64,000 nt of DNA, taken from NCBI GenBank assembly GCA_023634235.1, contig JAMKCF010000014.1, positions 10,448,001-10,512,000 on the forward strand, in the 5' to 3' direction. This document shows, piece after piece, positions 23,301 through 35,790 of the stretch. How positions within the stretch are numbered: the stretch's first letter is position 1; each line of letters begins with the position of its first letter. This DNA is from Pisaster brevispinus (Eukaryota; Echinodermata; Asteroidea; Forcipulatida; Asteriidae). A program made the position numbers and the translations under genes. The notes beneath the pieces were generated by a model that saw only the letters and a list, made by a program, of their open reading frames with translations, was not told the origin of the DNA and made no database searches.

Positions 23301-26300
23301 CACATGTAAGTGCGATAACCTGGCATTCAAGTGTCCGTGCGTGTTTGGCAGTAGTTCCGTCAACATGCCAGCGCCCAATTTCATGGCTCCGCTTACCGTA
23401 AGCAAAGAATCGGTGCTTACGGAAGCAGGGAATTCCGTGCTTACGTCGAGCGTAATTCACGGGTTAGCAGGGAATTTGTGCTTGTGTGAGTGCGTTACTC
23501 CACATTACTAGGCATTCTTTGCTTACACAGCTGGCGCAGAAATTTTGCGCTTGCAAACTAAGCGTAGAATGATGACCATAAGCGCAGAATTCGGTGAGAA
23601 GCAGAGCCATGAAATTGGGCCCAGGTGTGGAGAGGCACTTTTGCAAGTTGCGCGTACATGGGCAACTATTTCAACTATTAAAACAACAGATTAACTCTTT
23701 GGATGGATTGGTGCCTAATGCGTTTGTCAAAGAGCTACATATTCCTTTCCCACAGCATCCAAGATTTGTAAAATATGGATTTACTGCTTTGTTGTGAGGC
23801 CATTCATTACTCAACAGGATGCCATCCTTTTGACAGGATTTGATTCCATGCAGGGCTTGCCCTTAACCATGACTAGCCCGGCGTACATAGTCTAGTAAAA
23901 ACTGCTCTGGGCTAGTAAACACCACTTCTCAACTTGCCCTGTGGGCTACTAAAAACTGTGCAGACTACTCGTTCAAAACGCTCATATTTCTTCCTTTTCA
24001 GAAGTGAATGATACAATATAAAACATTTCTTAAATGTTAAAAGTGTGTAAATGTAACTTCATTTGACCATTAAACTGGTTGTGATCACTACCATTAATAC
24101 ATCAAAGAGATACATTTATAACAATTACATGTTTGAAATCTCGGCTACTAAAATTTCCTGGGGGCAAGTAAAATGCACAGTTTTCTAGCCCGGTGGGCTA
24201 CTTTACAGAAAGCTTAAGCGCAAGGCCTGCCATGATCAGCTGTTACATAAAAGTAACGGCTTTCCAGAAGTCTGACTGTGTTTTAAAAAAAAAACTAAAA
24301 AAAACAAGACCATTAAACATGTGAAAGAAGTACATGTACAGGCCATTAAAATCTGCAAAATGTCAATGAGTTAAAGTATAGACAACTAGCATGACTAGAC
24401 AGCATACAATGGTGTCCAAAGGGATTTATTTACAGAACAAATGGTTTATGGCTAGAAAAGAAAAATTGCTTTGCGACTGAAAATAATCCCTAGAAAGCTT
24501 TCGTACATCCTGAAGCAAACTGGTTAATAAAAGTCAAACGTCTTGGGATTCCTCCTCCTGGAACTGACGTACATGTAAATGTAAGTTTGTTTCCGCAAAA
24601 GTTGTTCCAGGCCTCCGGTTTTTTTACCCAAGCAGAGTTTTTCTCAAATGCTTTAGGCGAACATGGCTAACGCATGAGATTTACCTGAGCACTTCTTCTG
24701 TCTTGTTTATTATGATCTGTAAATTAATCTCACTTTTTACAGTTAACATTTATATAGTTTGGGTTTGAACAAAAACAAATTGACTGGAGCGGGACTTGAA
24801 CCAATGACCTCCGGATTAACGTACCGGCGCTCTACCAACTGAGCTATTCAGCCCTATGTTGGCGGTCTCCCTATTAGCCAATATCTTTGTTCGGGGGTGC
24901 CAGTTAAAAGTCATTCAACCGTTAACTGCCGTGTAGCCAGGGATCACACCCAAGTTAACGATACAACCTGGGAAGCAGCAGCCACGAGATCACCTTAAGG
25001 GGATGCGACTTTTTTAATAATAAGTAGCAAGTAATAAACCATAAGGGAAACTGACTGGGTAAATGTTTTAATTTTAAATTTTTCTTTGTTCAAACCCAAA
25101 TTGTAAAAAAAATGGTAGAGCGCCGGTACATTAATCCGGAGGTTTACTTGCAATAAACATTTATAATACACATGTAAAATACATGAAATTACGTACCAAA
25201 TCACAAGGAGGTGATGCTTAGAGACGCAACCAGTTCCAGGCAATCTCCAATAAGAAAATCCAGTGAATTGACATTTCAGCTTTCTCATTATTTTCTTCAG
25301 AATAGTGAGTTATGGCTAGGAGAATGTCTCTTGTCCTGCCAAAGTGTGAAGTGCATGAAGTGCAGTTGGTTGCCTCCAAGCTGCCTGAAAAAAAAATTGC
25401 CCTGTGTGACATGGCTTTAAGGAGGTTACGGTTACGGCTACGACTATTGCTAAGGGTGTTGCTAAGGATGTATACCTCAACGCCTGATGACGCCACAATC
25501 TAGCCATAACCGTAGCCGCCAATTCGGACATGGCCTAATTTCCTCCCGCTCCCACCACTGCCTTTTGTATCCTATGGTTGATTTAAGCCACAAAGGAAAC
25601 CAACTGGGTAAATATTAATCCTGCGGCCTCAAGTTTCCAACCCCGCTCTAGTAAATTTCTCTTTGTTGAATGTTCAACCTACAACGACATGTATGGTGAG
25701 ATTTCTCTACACGCTATACAGCTTTCTCATCTTTACTTGCCTGGGATCACTTGTGATCACATCTTAATGTACTATGTACCTTCTTTTTAATTTTCAGACA
25801 GGACATATTTGCGATTAACCGAGCAAGAGTTTACAAGATTACCTGTTGATGTAAGTATATTAATAATCAGTGATAGCAATAGGTTTTAATATCTACATAA
25901 TAGTGCATTTCTAGTGCTAGGCATCTCAATTGGCTGTGCAATCACAGGTCTGGAATTTCATCAAGACCATTTTCATTTTGCAACCCTATCATGCCTGTGT
26001 AAACGGCACTTCCATTGTAGAGCCTGAAAGTGTATGGCAAACATTTGAAGGAGTCCTAAGACCAACACCAGGCCCTTATACCAAGACCAGACCCTGCACC
26101 CTGAGACCCAAATTAGGACTTAAGCCCAACACCAGACCCTAAGACATGTAAGACGAAGACCAGGACCAAAGCGTAGGACCATGCCCTAAGACCAAGACCA
26201 ATACCAGTCCCTAAGACCAATATCAGACCCTAAAACCAAGACCAGAGCCTAAGACCAAGACCAGGCCCTAAAACCATGACAGAGCCTAAGACCAATACCA

Positions 26301-27624
26301 GGCCCTAAAACCAAGACCAGGCCCTAAGACGAAGACCAGGGCAACAGAGGCCATGGCTTCTGTGGCCTCAGTTTAACTTTAGGCCAACAATCAGAAAAAA
26401 CGTAAGCAAGGCGGGAGACAAACTATGGAGACGGTATTTAAGTATTGTTTTCATTTGGTACTTGTACCAAACAAACATGCATGTCAGGCAAATATCTGTC
26501 ACCAAATATCCTTTTTAAGTGGTGGATTGTTCGACTATCATTGTGACTTTAAAGGTCTTAGGTAGAGCATTTCGTAACTTATAGGAAGCATGGGAAAATG
26601 CCACACCGTCGTTTACTTTAATCATCACCACCCTCATCGATCGACTCGAGAATTCGTCGACAAATTGTTCTGATGAGATCTTTCTTCTCTGTCTGCAGAT
26701 CATTTGCCAGTGCTTGATCAGTCTCCTGGTCACAATTTATGGTGTTCTCAACATAGCTGGGCAGTTCCGGGGAATCAAAGCAATGGCAGACATGGAGAAG
26801 AAGTAAGTAGTCATCTGTTACCCTGCAATAGCCCCTAGGCTATTCGTCTCCTACCCTTAATCCTAACCCTCCAAAACCCAACTTAAGAAGTTGTCTAGGA
26901 CAAAAGTTCATAGTGCTGCTTATCCGTAAGCAATTTTCGTCCTAACTATAGCAGGAAAATGTGCTTTTAAGCGTAAGCGTATTGCATACATGTAGGTATC
27001 CGAGCATTACAGGGCTCGAATTTGACACTGGACTGCAGGCCCGAGGCCAGTGTTTTTAAGCCCCGGGCCAGTAAACTCATGACCTGACAAGTCCAGCAGT
27101 CTGGTGTTTTTCAATTGAATAATAATACCTCACTGTGAAATATCATTCAAACAGAAAGAAATTATGTTCAAATGTTGACTTTGAGTCTGCAAGGGTTAAA
27201 TACAATTGCGTTGAGTATCAAAATGTTCTAACCCATAAGACAAATGAGATCAATCTTCTTTGAGTGCTTGTCCAAATAAAAACAATTTACATGTTAAACT
27301 GTTTCAAAAAGCTTTTTCTTGTGAACAATTCTGGTCTTGTAAAATAAATAGTGGTCCAGTGATCATTTTGAGCTACAAGCCCTACAGTATTGTGGAATTT
27401 CACCCCAAATTCGAGCCCTGCATTATTTATATTTTTGTATTGATGAAATGAAGTGGAACCCTAAACATTTCTTTTGATTCTCTCCCGTTTAATGCAGATC
27501 TTTTGACACAGTTGGTAACAGACCGTCTTTCTTTACATTCCGTCACCGCGGCCAGGCCATGTTTGGTTTGAACCCTTCGTGCTCCAGCGCAAGAAACGTC
27601 GAGAATATAGAGCCAGCTACGTGA
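20266..27624 (+). CDS. MMGT1: ER membrane protein complex subunit 5 / MMGT1 (4 coding exons)
   Basis: Joined exons 20,266-20,341, 25,798-25,850, 26,699-26,802 and 27,498-27,624 give 119 residues and a TGA stop; all introns are GT-AG. EMC5 is a core subunit of the ER membrane protein complex, which inserts tail-anchored and multipass proteins; it was first named membrane magnesium transporter 1. Visible: TM1 about 4-24 ending in the family motif AHAGYSAAQH, the conserved Y-LRLTE segment (29-34), TM2 about 44-64, and the cytosolic FDTVGNRPSFFTFRHRG block (80-96). The vertebrate protein is about 131 residues, so the variable C-terminal tail is slightly shorter here. Assignment rests on an alignment from memory and is strong. 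Intron 1 (5.4 kb) contains a SINE and MITEs; intron 2 has a minisatellite. Confidence 0.94.
21861..22230 (+). mobile_element. tRNA-Leu(CAA)-derived SINE with (ATT)n tail
   Basis: The head 21,861-21,945 folds like a long-variable-arm tRNA. Acceptor strands GTCATG/CATGAC pair, and the anticodon stem TCGAA/TTCGA closes loop TTCAAGT with anticodon CAA (21,894-21,896). The A box is TGGCCGAGTGG and the B box GGTTCGAATCC (21,925-21,935). The body follows, ending 'gcgatataagaactgg' and an ATT repeat. It lies in EMC5 intron 1. Not called a working tRNA gene because it continues into a SINE body with repeated relatives at 34,465 and 37,320. Confidence 0.88.
23371..23622. mobile_element. MITE with GCCCAATTTCAT termini
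   Basis: The left end 'gcgcccaatttcatggctccgc' is inverted at the right end ('gagccatgaaattgggccc'). The interior is rich in 'gcttac-gtaagc' palindromes. Family relatives in this window: 29,355-29,549, 31,318-31,600, 34,260-34,405, 36,051-36,299, and partial copies near 37,908-38,036, 38,618-38,760 and 39,835-39,955. No clear target duplication. Confidence 0.8.
23851..24229. mobile_element. 379-bp CAGGGCTTGC element with 5-bp TSD
   Basis: Left end CAGGGCTTGCCCTTAA; right end reverse complement CAGGCCTTGCGCTTAA. Perfect 5-bp flanking repeat CCATG at 23,846-23,850 and 24,230-24,234. It is non-coding, in EMC5 intron 1. A related, interrupted copy begins at 36,909. CAGGG termini with a short duplication suggest a hAT-like origin (inference). 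Confidence 0.82.
24785..24854 (-). other. tRNA-like module of a dispersed repeat
   Basis: On the minus strand the sequence has an A box (TAGCTCAGTTGG) and a B box (GGTTCAAGTCC). A CCGG/CCGG anticodon stem encloses GTT, preceded by C instead of the universal U33. The acceptor ends do not pair. It is embedded in a repeat whose body is at 24,855-25,060 and, without the tRNA part, at 4,617-4,840. A fragment of the same module recurs on the plus strand at about 25,110-25,145. A tRNA-derived repeat rather than a gene. Confidence 0.65.
25798..25850 (+). CDS. MMGT1: EMC5 exon 2
   Basis: Residues 26-43 (HRTYLRLTEQEFTRLPVD). Acceptor ttttcag|AC and donor GAT|GTAAGT. Confidence 0.93.
26055..26345. repeat. 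~18-20 bp imperfect minisatellite in EMC5 intron 2
   Basis: Variants of 'ccctaagaccaagaccag' are repeated about 15 times with point changes and small indels. It lies wholly within intron 2, clear of the splice sites. Confidence 0.85.
26699..26802 (+). CDS. MMGT1: EMC5 exon 3
   Basis: Residues 44-77 plus two bases of Lys78, covering TM2. Acceptor gtctgcag|AT, donor AA|GTAAGT. Confidence 0.93.
27010..27420. mobile_element. 411-bp CAGGGCTCGAATTTG element
   Basis: Perfect 15-bp terminal inverted repeats CAGGGCTCGAATTTG. Flanking CATTA at 27,005-27,009 and 27,421-27,425 is a 5-bp target duplication. Relatives without intact left ends lie at about 42,910-43,299 and 41,517-41,600; a minimal 84-bp form lies at 46,170-46,253. 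Located in EMC5 intron 3. Confidence 0.82.
27498..27624 (+). CDS. MMGT1: EMC5 exon 4 with stop
   Basis: Last base of Lys78 to Thr119, then TGA at 27,622-27,624. Acceptor aatgcag|AT. Confidence 0.93.
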
Positions 27625-27792
27625 CGCACAAAAGACAGGCTGCATCCTCAATTTGTGTTTGTGTTTATGTTGAATGTAGTGATGTTTTAGTCTATGTGTT
27701 GAGAAGACGAGGGGATATTTTGCTCCCTGAAAATGCCTTCAAATGCATCGACAGATTGAAAATACTTGAAAAAAAAAGAAGAAGAATAATCA

Positions 27793-27798
27793 AATAAA
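27793..27798 (+). terminator. Poly(A) signal AATAAA of EMC5
   Basis: Canonical AATAAA about 170 bp after the EMC5 stop, in an A-rich stretch. Consistent with a short 3' UTR; no transcript evidence. Confidence 0.6.
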
Positions 27799-29354
27799 AG
27801 CCGGTCAATTTATATCATCAGAAAAACAAATGATTAGTATTGAATGATTGATTAATTAATGGTCTTAGTTAATAACATGTCCAGTTGCAGTTGCGATGCC
27901 GTACAGTGTCTCTATATTTCAAATCCTCCTCGAGACCTTTCTGTAGCTTTTGAAACACGTAACAATTTGTCATAGACAGACTTTTGAATGTTAACAATAT
28001 TTTGATAAGAAAAATGCATGTTGAACAAAGAGATTGTACATTCAAGGTCACTTAAGGGCACTCAAAATTGAAATTGACCAAAAATCGTTCCAACTGCTCA
28101 ATGTAAAAAGCAGTCTCCAGGAGGGATCTGTTATTTAAGCTTGAAAATGTCAAAGTAACGGCGAGAGCAGAACCGAGAGAAAATATTCGTAAAGACCACC
28201 CATGGATGAATCATGATGAAGACTTCATCAGACAATTAAGAAATAACGTCCTTGCTACTCACAGAGCATTAGAGTTTGTCCTGTGAATTCAAAAACGAAG
28301 TAAAACAAGGCAATTTGATTTTTCCGGCACTAGAGTGAAATTGCATTTCTGGAACTGAGTTTCCTTATGAAGGACAATGGTACATGAGAAATTCTGATAT
28401 TTAGGGCTGATATTACATCAAACCAAAGTGACGTGTGTATAATAGAAACCTGCAAGAGGTCTAGCAATTGGATTTTTCCCCCACTTAGTGTGAAACTGCA
28501 TTTCCGAAACCGAGTTAGAACTGAAGGCCAATTGTGCATTAGGAAAACATTGGAGAAGTTACATCATACACCAGAAGTTGACTGAGTAAAATAGTCTAAA
28601 ACATCGTACACAGTACATGCATGTCCTGTAGAAAAAACAGTGACACATTGTTTGTTTTTTCGTTGCGTATCACATTTTGTCAATTTACTTTTGATGTGGC
28701 CAAACGCCAAAACCGAAGTTGCCCGTTAAGATGGCATTTACGAAAATTATGTATAGATTGCAGGTTTTGTTTATGTATTGTAACCTAAAGGTAGGAAGGT
28801 AGCGTTTTGGTTTTAGTCCACGTAATTCTGATTTATTGGCCAAATTATTTAGAAAGATACATTAATAGTTACATGCGAAAGTTTAAGCTGAATACAATGT
28901 CTAAATTGCTGAGAAAACAGCAAAAATCAGTGATATTTTCAGATGATTGTCAAAAATTTCCACATTTAACAAGGTTGACAGTGGGTACCAACCGCATCTC
29001 TGGTCGCAGCATTTGTGAATGGACACAAATCCGATAAACGATTCATGCATGAATCATATCTCAGATTCAATTGTATTAGGGTGAAAAATTATCCAAACTA
29101 TATTACTTCAAAGAAAATCCGTTCTCAAAATAATTACTACTCGCAACAGCCTGCAGTGCTTCTCAGCAAGTTAGTGTTTAAGGTCATTCATTTTTGGGGT
29201 GTAACCAATCTATGACCCTACCGTTTAGGATGGTTTTGGTGCACATTCTGTTTGATTGTTGCAATAAAAAAAAAAGTTGATTTGTGAGCTTCTGTTTTAT
29301 CTACCCTAGACAGTAACTTCTTGAAGATTGGTAATGGTATAAACTTTATCATCA

Positions 29355-29549
29355 GGGTCCAATTTCATAAACCTGCTTAAGCAGAAAATAATGCTTAACA
29401 ATTTCTTGCTAAGCAGAATTGAGCAGGATACTAGTCACAAATTGCACACGTGACATGGTAGTTTGGCTGGTAACCTTTTTCTGGTAAGCAAAATGTTTAT
29501 TGTGCTTAGCAAATTTTTGTGCTTAAGCGGCTCTATGAAATTGGGCCCA
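29355..29549. mobile_element. MITE, GGGTCCAATTTCAT / GGGCCCAATTTCAT ends
   Basis: Near-perfect inverted ends ('gggtccaatttcata' and 'tatgaaattgggccc') enclose gcttaagc-type palindromes. A typical short family member of 195 bp. Confidence 0.8.
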
Positions 29550-31317
29550 GAGAGCTTTCAAAGTGAAACTTATCAATTAAATTTCTTTTGTTTATAATTT
29601 CCAGTCCTGCCCAAAGAGATAACGTTGTTTTTAATAGGTACTTTAACTGTGGTTATAACGAGCATGTCTGTGTAAAAACAAAAAAAATACCCAGTTGTTT
29701 CAAGAACAAGGGAAATCCAAAGGAAATTCTCAAAGGTTTTTATAAGCAATATTATTTTCAGGAAATTTAAGATTATTAAAGGTATTACAGGATTGGTAAA
29801 GCTGACAAAATAGTAGCAAACAGTGTTCATGTTTTGTGTGCTCAACCCTGTACATGTAAATAACCTGTGATGATTTCGCCTTAATCTGTTGAGTGAGTCA
29901 TCAGGAGAAACTAGAAACTAGAAATAGAACGTTTCCAGCTGATGTCACTGTTGTCATCAAAAAAAGAAAAACGAGTGCAGTAGTCTCCTATTTTAGTACT
30001 TTGTAATTTGATTGAAACGTCCAATTAAATCAGTGACAAATTTTCTAAGACGATTATGCCCAATTAGCCACCCTTAATTTGTTTTTCATTTCGGCTGATG
30101 CGTTGGTGTAAGAAATGTTTATTCATGGATGTGGTTGTTATTCAATAAATATAAATAAAACACAAATTACAATGTTGGTTGATTCAGCAACTTTGTCAAC
30201 TGTCCGTTTGTTAACCTTTTTATTGTCCTCGACTTTGGTAAACTCAAAACATTAATGACCATAAAAACTTACTTGGTAAACAGCTCTGGAGAGTTATTAT
30301 ATTATAAAACATTGTTAGAGAGGACCCCCTTCTGTTCAGTTTTAGAGGAAGAGGTAATTTTCCTCACAAAATTTGAACCTGAGCCTTTCTCAGGCATCTG
30401 AAAGCACACAATTCTATGCAACAAAGGTGTTTATTTCTTTCATTATTTTCATGCAACTTCAATGACCAATTGAGCCCAATTTCTCAAAGGTTCGTTATTT
30501 TATGCATATGTTGGGATACACCAAGTGAGGATTCTGGTCTTTGACAATATACCAAAAGTATATACCCTGCCTGTAAGTTTTTGCAGTACATGTACATCTA
30601 AACAAAGCCAAAGAAATTCGCTTTGATGTAAACACAGAGAAGACATGGATCTTGTCCCTAAAAAAAAAAAAAATCCAAAATTTATCAGACCTGACAATTT
30701 CTCAAAGTGTTCTGTACCAACGTTATCAAATCTTTCAAAATGATGAAAACAAGAAAAAAAACCTAGCGTATAACCGTTTCAAATTCACTTACTTGGACCG
30801 ATTTGTCAACAATTACGTAAAGCCCAAGTATATCCTTGTCATTTGATTGTTTGGCACATGACACTCTTTTAAAGGTATTATACAGGATTGGTACTTAGGA
30901 TAAAAAACGTTACTGTTGAGTCTGATTATGAAGTTACTACTAGAGCCATTTTCTGGTGAAATATTTTCCTCTGAAATTTGAGAAAACTACCTGGTTGCTA
31001 CAATCAAAATTAAGGACAATGTGCTTACATGCTGCAAACTGTGCATGGTTTATAACTATTTTCTCCTGACTCACATAACAGATTTAGCCCAAATTATCAC
31101 AGGTTTGTTATTTCATGTATATTGTCATGATTGTTCATCACATAAAACATGAACACAGTCAGCGACTATTTTGTCAGCTCTACCAATCCTGTTGAATACC
31201 TTTAATCAAATTACTTCATGGCTTAAATTCACAAGAGGGCGCTTTCTTTCCAACCCATTTGATCTCTTGCACACTAGCCTACAACCTGCATTATCTCTAG
31301 CAAGTACCCAATGCCTT

Positions 31318-31600
31318 GGGCCCAATTTCCTAGAGCTGCTTAACGGCCGATGTTGTGCTTACTGCGCAATTTCCATTTCATAGCGCTGCTAACCGTAAGC
31401 ACACGGAAAGGCATGCTAACCTTCCGGTGCTTACTGTATGAAAATGAATGATGTAACAATGTAAATCCATGGTGAGCGTGCAAGATGGCTGCCTAATTAT
31501 CTTGCTAATCTGTGAAATACGCTTACGCTTAAGCAAATTTTGCTGCTATAGTTAGCACGAAAATTTGCTTACCGTTAAGCAGCACTACGATATTGGGCCC
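31318..31600. mobile_element. MITE of the GGGCCCAATTT family
   Basis: 'gggcccaatttcctagagctgcttaa' at the left and 'ttaagcagcactacgatattgggccc' at the right are inverted. The interior has a second 'aatttccatttcatagcgctgctaacc' start, so one element may have inserted into or duplicated within another. Confidence 0.8.
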
Positions 31601-32404
31601 AGGTGGTGGATGCCTGAATACAGTCTTTAACAGTTTATTTTTATAGTTTTATCCTCCAATCAAATGACAAAGGTCCTGGATTTTTTTTGAAGAAAAAATA
31701 ATCTTTGGCGTGCAATGAACAAGTGTTTCTTTTTTTCCCCGATTTAGCCTGCAACTACCATGGAAAATGTGTTTTAATAATAGTTAACCATGAATAAAAT
31801 GAAATGAAATAGAGAAAATATTTTTGTTTGTTAAAAGACAGAATAGAGTCAAATTAACTGACTTGGCACGTTGAATGGAACATTACAGTCTTCAACTCAT
31901 AAAAATATTCTCACCATTGCAATTAAAAACGTTCATTATTTGTGTGCTTCAGTGTATAATCAGGGACCTCCTATTGTCCCTCTTTTGTTTGTACGTTTTG
32001 GCAACAGCTCCCATTGGTTTTGTACACACTTTCCAACTGGGGACCTTCACCCAACTAGGGACCTTCACCCAACTAGGGACCCTATTGTCCCTTTTCCTAT
32101 AGGTCCCCAGTTTGAATGTGCCTACCTACCCACCCCTATATGGGTGTAAAAAATATCTTTCTTTTTACCCACTTTACCGGGTACATGTGGCAATTAGTAA
32201 CTTGCATGGCATAAATATAATCTGCTTTGGTAGATTATCAGTAAAGCTGCATAACAATCCGAATGGGAAATTAGCCTTGATCAAGGTGGTCTGTTTGCAC
32301 AGGGCCAGTTATCCATGCACGGAGTCCGGAAAATACACTTGCATAGCATATGGAGTCTGTCAGGACGATGCACGCTCGCACAATCCATGCCAAATAGTCA
32401 CAAA

Positions 32405-32540
32405 TACATTCCCAAAAATGCTTCCATCTGGAGCATTCTTTTGTTCTTTCCTTTGTCCCGGCACTTAGCATTTTCCCAAAGATTTTGTACACAAGTTTCC
32501 TTGTGGAGCACCCCAGTCTTTAGAGTTCCTTGATGGACAC
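32405..32540 (-). repeat. Dispersed repeat, copy 2 of 3 (inverted)
   Basis: Reverse complement of the repeat at 2,630-2,800. Together with the direct copy at 32,830-32,985 it forms an inverted pair around about 300 bp. Confidence 0.65.
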
Positions 32541-32829
32541 ATTTGATTTTCCCGTTATGTCCTTGCATGGTCTCCGTAACGTACCGAAAATGAGCACACA
32601 CTGTAGTGTATGTACACACAACCTTACGAATCGGGTTTGTGGGGTCCTGCTTTTGCTGTTCTATTATTGCTTTTTCTAAAGAATTCCTCTGTGGGGTCCA
32701 AGTTGAACAAAGAAATACTTTGTGAGGTCTATTTTTCACAATGTGTAAAAGACCCCCACAAGGGCCCATCCGTAAGCCCACGATAATGTACATAACATGT
32801 ACATACATGATTCACCTTACAGCCTTATG

Positions 32830-32985
32830 GAGACCCAGAACAAAACAAAAACGGGAACACAAAAGATCTCCATAGGGTAATTCTAAAGACTGGGTTGCTC
32901 CACAAGGAATTTTGTGTGTACAAAGTCTATGGGAGGTTCTTAACTACAGGGACAAAGGAAAGAACAAAAGATGTCTCCACAGGGA
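32830..32985 (+). repeat. Dispersed repeat, copy 3 of 3
   Basis: Carries 'gggacaaaggaaagaacaaaag' and 'tgtacaaagtctatggga' in the same order as 2,630-2,800. Confidence 0.7.
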
Positions 32986-34259
32986 TGTAATAAAGAGTAC
33001 ATGTATAAATTTTACTCAGTGTGCAGTGTACAGTACATGAGTGCACATTTGTAACAGTGTATGGATCCATGCAGTGACTGTGGAGCTGTGCTCGGAGTTG
33101 CCAAGCTGGAATGCCAAGCTGGACAATCTGGGACTAAACCCTTCCGGTGTCCGGCCTACCAGTGCGCCTTGATCAAGGGCTAATGAGAAATGAGTGAAAT
33201 TTAAACAATGACAATGTCAAAGCTAGCTAGGGTGAAAACAAAACGGATGAATGTATTATACTTCTAAAATAGATTTTATACATTGACGTCAACCTGACGC
33301 CAGCTTTACAGATTAAATGATGAAACAAAATGCATTTGTGTACATTTGTGGCAACAACAATTGACAGTTAAGGTCTACAACTCCAAATGTCTTTAACTTT
33401 AGAAACTTTGACCTGGAACAAAGTCCATTTACGAGTTAGATAACGCATAAGTCTGATACATTAACTGGATTGGTCACAAGTGAACATTCCAATTGAATTC
33501 CCCACAGCCTTAATAAAGTTTTGCCAAATCGAACGGTTAAATTCGGGGAGCCTTTGTTTTGGTGTTAATCTCCAGATGGCCAGAGCTGGGTGGTTCCATT
33601 GTCCGTTTAGTCAGAACTGTGTTTGGGCTTAGTCCTCTCTTACCAATCACTGTACAAAACATTATTCAAGTCTAGATGCAACTCGCAAATGGCTTCGTAA
33701 ATAAAACCACATGTAATCAACTCTTTGACCTATGACCCAGTACAGTGTCAAGAGGTTGAATAAGGCTATATTTCATAATTAAAGCCAAACGTAAATAACT
33801 GACTTACAACCCCATGTTAAGTAATGTACAGTGTAGTAGGAAAACCAGTATTTTATAAAATGAGTTTCTTCTACAATCACATCCTTAAACAATATTATTT
33901 TACTAATGACATCACACAACCTACAAGTAGAAAAGAACAATCCTAAAGAATACAACAATTGTACTTGCAGATGAGATAAAAACGTGCGATGCCTGCAAAA
34001 TTTTCAAACGTGCTTGACAAAAGCAAGATGGTAGCAGGAAACCAGTCACATGCAATTAGTAGCACTTAGTATTTCGGTTGGTAACCAAATTTTTGCAAGG
34101 CAAAACCTTTTTGCAATTTTTTGAAAAAACATGTCGGTCCTTTTTATGTTAGCATTAATTAATATGGATTAAATTAGCCATGCACCTTTTTTTTCTACAG
34201 AAACTACGTGAAACGTTGCATCCTGATATCTTGCTACTTGTCACAGACTCTTTTGACCT

Positions 34260-34405
34260 GGGCCCAATTTCATAGAAATGCTTAAGCACAAGAAGTGGCT
34301 AAGCACAAGACAAGTTTGCTTACCAGCGTAAGGTTACCAGCCAAAATGTCATGTCACATGTGCCATCTGTGACTGGTATCCTGCTTCTTTTTGCTTACAG
34401 TTAGA
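34260..34405. mobile_element. Truncated GGGCCCAATTTCAT MITE
   Basis: The left end and the 'ggttaccagccaaaatg' interior, shared with 29,355-29,549 in inverted order, are present. The right terminus is missing and the SINE at 34,465 follows. Confidence 0.65.
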
Positions 34406-34464
34406 AGCTAAGGCCAACACAGAACCGGGTGCCTCATGGCCATGGCATGTCATGGCCATGGCAT

Positions 34465-34830
34465 GTCATGGCCGAGTGGTCCGATACACTGGACTCAAGT
34501 TATGGTCGCCAAGTCATCGGGGTGTGGGTTCGAAATCCGGTCATGACACTTGTGTCCTCAAGCAAGACACGTGTACTTGAGCAAGACGCTTAACTCTAAC
34601 TAATAGCTTCTCTTCACCCTGGGATAAATGGGTACCTGTGACGGCAGAGATGGCTCTTGTGATTGATTTAGGGTGATGAGATACTTGCTTACCAGCACAG
34701 GCAGGGAGCCGAGATGGTTTAAGGAATGAAATAAACAGCCTAGTGAAGGGGGGTGGTAATAATGTGAGCGTCAAAATTGGTGGAACCACCGTCAAAATTG
34801 GTGGATACCAGCGCTATACAAATGTCCCTT
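34465..34830 (+). mobile_element. tRNA-Leu-derived SINE, second copy
   Basis: The head (34,465-34,547) keeps 'gtcatggccgagtgg', 'ggactcaag', 'aagtcatcggggtgtgggttcga' and 'ggtcatgacacttgtgtcct'. The B box is damaged by an A/C change (GGTTCGAAATCC). The body ends near 'cagcgctatacaaatg' without a long ATT tail. It is preceded by a catggc/catgtc microsatellite. Confidence 0.82.
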
Positions 34831-35439
34831 AGTGTTGTTAACATATTCTGTTAATTAGCTTCATCACTGCACAGCAAAGATTATTTGCCACCTTGTATCT
34901 TGTATCACCTTGCAGCTATCGGTGTAAATCAAAATAATTTGAAACCATTGCAGTTCAAGCCGTTGCAATTATTCAAAAGCAATGATTAATGGAAAGACAA
35001 GACCAAGAACATATTCAAAACAAAAACTTCCGCTAAATCAAGGCTGCCCATTTAAAAACAGCAGTTTGAAAACAAAAATTAGTTTTGTTTTGAAGTCTTG
35101 CATAGGCAACCTAGCCATGCTACAATTGTTTATTTTATAAATAACATTAGTGATTATCAAGGCTTCTTCGAGAGAACAAAAGAGGTTGCATTACATACAA
35201 TGACAAAAAAAACTTGCAACATAAATTGAACTGAAAACAAAGTATTTACAAACCATCAAAACATGTCAATATTAAAAAATAGTGTTATCTTTCACAAAAC
35301 TTCCTCCACTTATTAACATTTTAGTAACACCATAAATATACAGACAAAAACTACAAAAGCCAAATTGTGTGACCAGTTTACCAGTAGCATCAACGCTCAA
35401 TTCAAAAAAATGAACTCACCAAGTGAGAAAGTGTGTAGA

Positions 35440-35790
35440 CCCTGACCATGTAAACTGTGACATCACATGTTTACAAAAGTGCCACAGAGCCTGGACTTCC
35501 TGCAGGCATGATTTGTGCACAATGGAAGAAAACTTTAAATCTCACGTTTTATCGAGATTGCACTTGTCTGTTTGTTTCACCCGACTTTTATCAAGAAGCA
35601 AGGTGGCGCATCTCAAAACTTGTTCAGCTGTTACTTTCATAACTCTTGAGTTCATGTTTAAAATTATGACACAAAATCTGAAATTTTCCATCAGGCCAGT
35701 GCAGTACCTTGCCTGCCAGAAAAGCCCTGGAACGTGCAAGGTCACTCTGTTTGTGAACAAAGGTTACATGGTCCATAGATGAAAGGGGTT
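35440..35790 (-). repeat. Inverted copy of the 11,930-12,240 repeat
   Basis: 'catgtaaactgtgacatcacatg', 'cacagagcctggacttcctgcaggca' and 'aaaacttgttcagctgttac' mirror the repeat in the receptor duplication. The 119-codon frame here is a by-product. Confidence 0.7.

Noticed and set aside
35423..35782. 119-codon ORF
   Set aside because: It coincides with an inverted copy of the dispersed repeat at 11,930-12,240.
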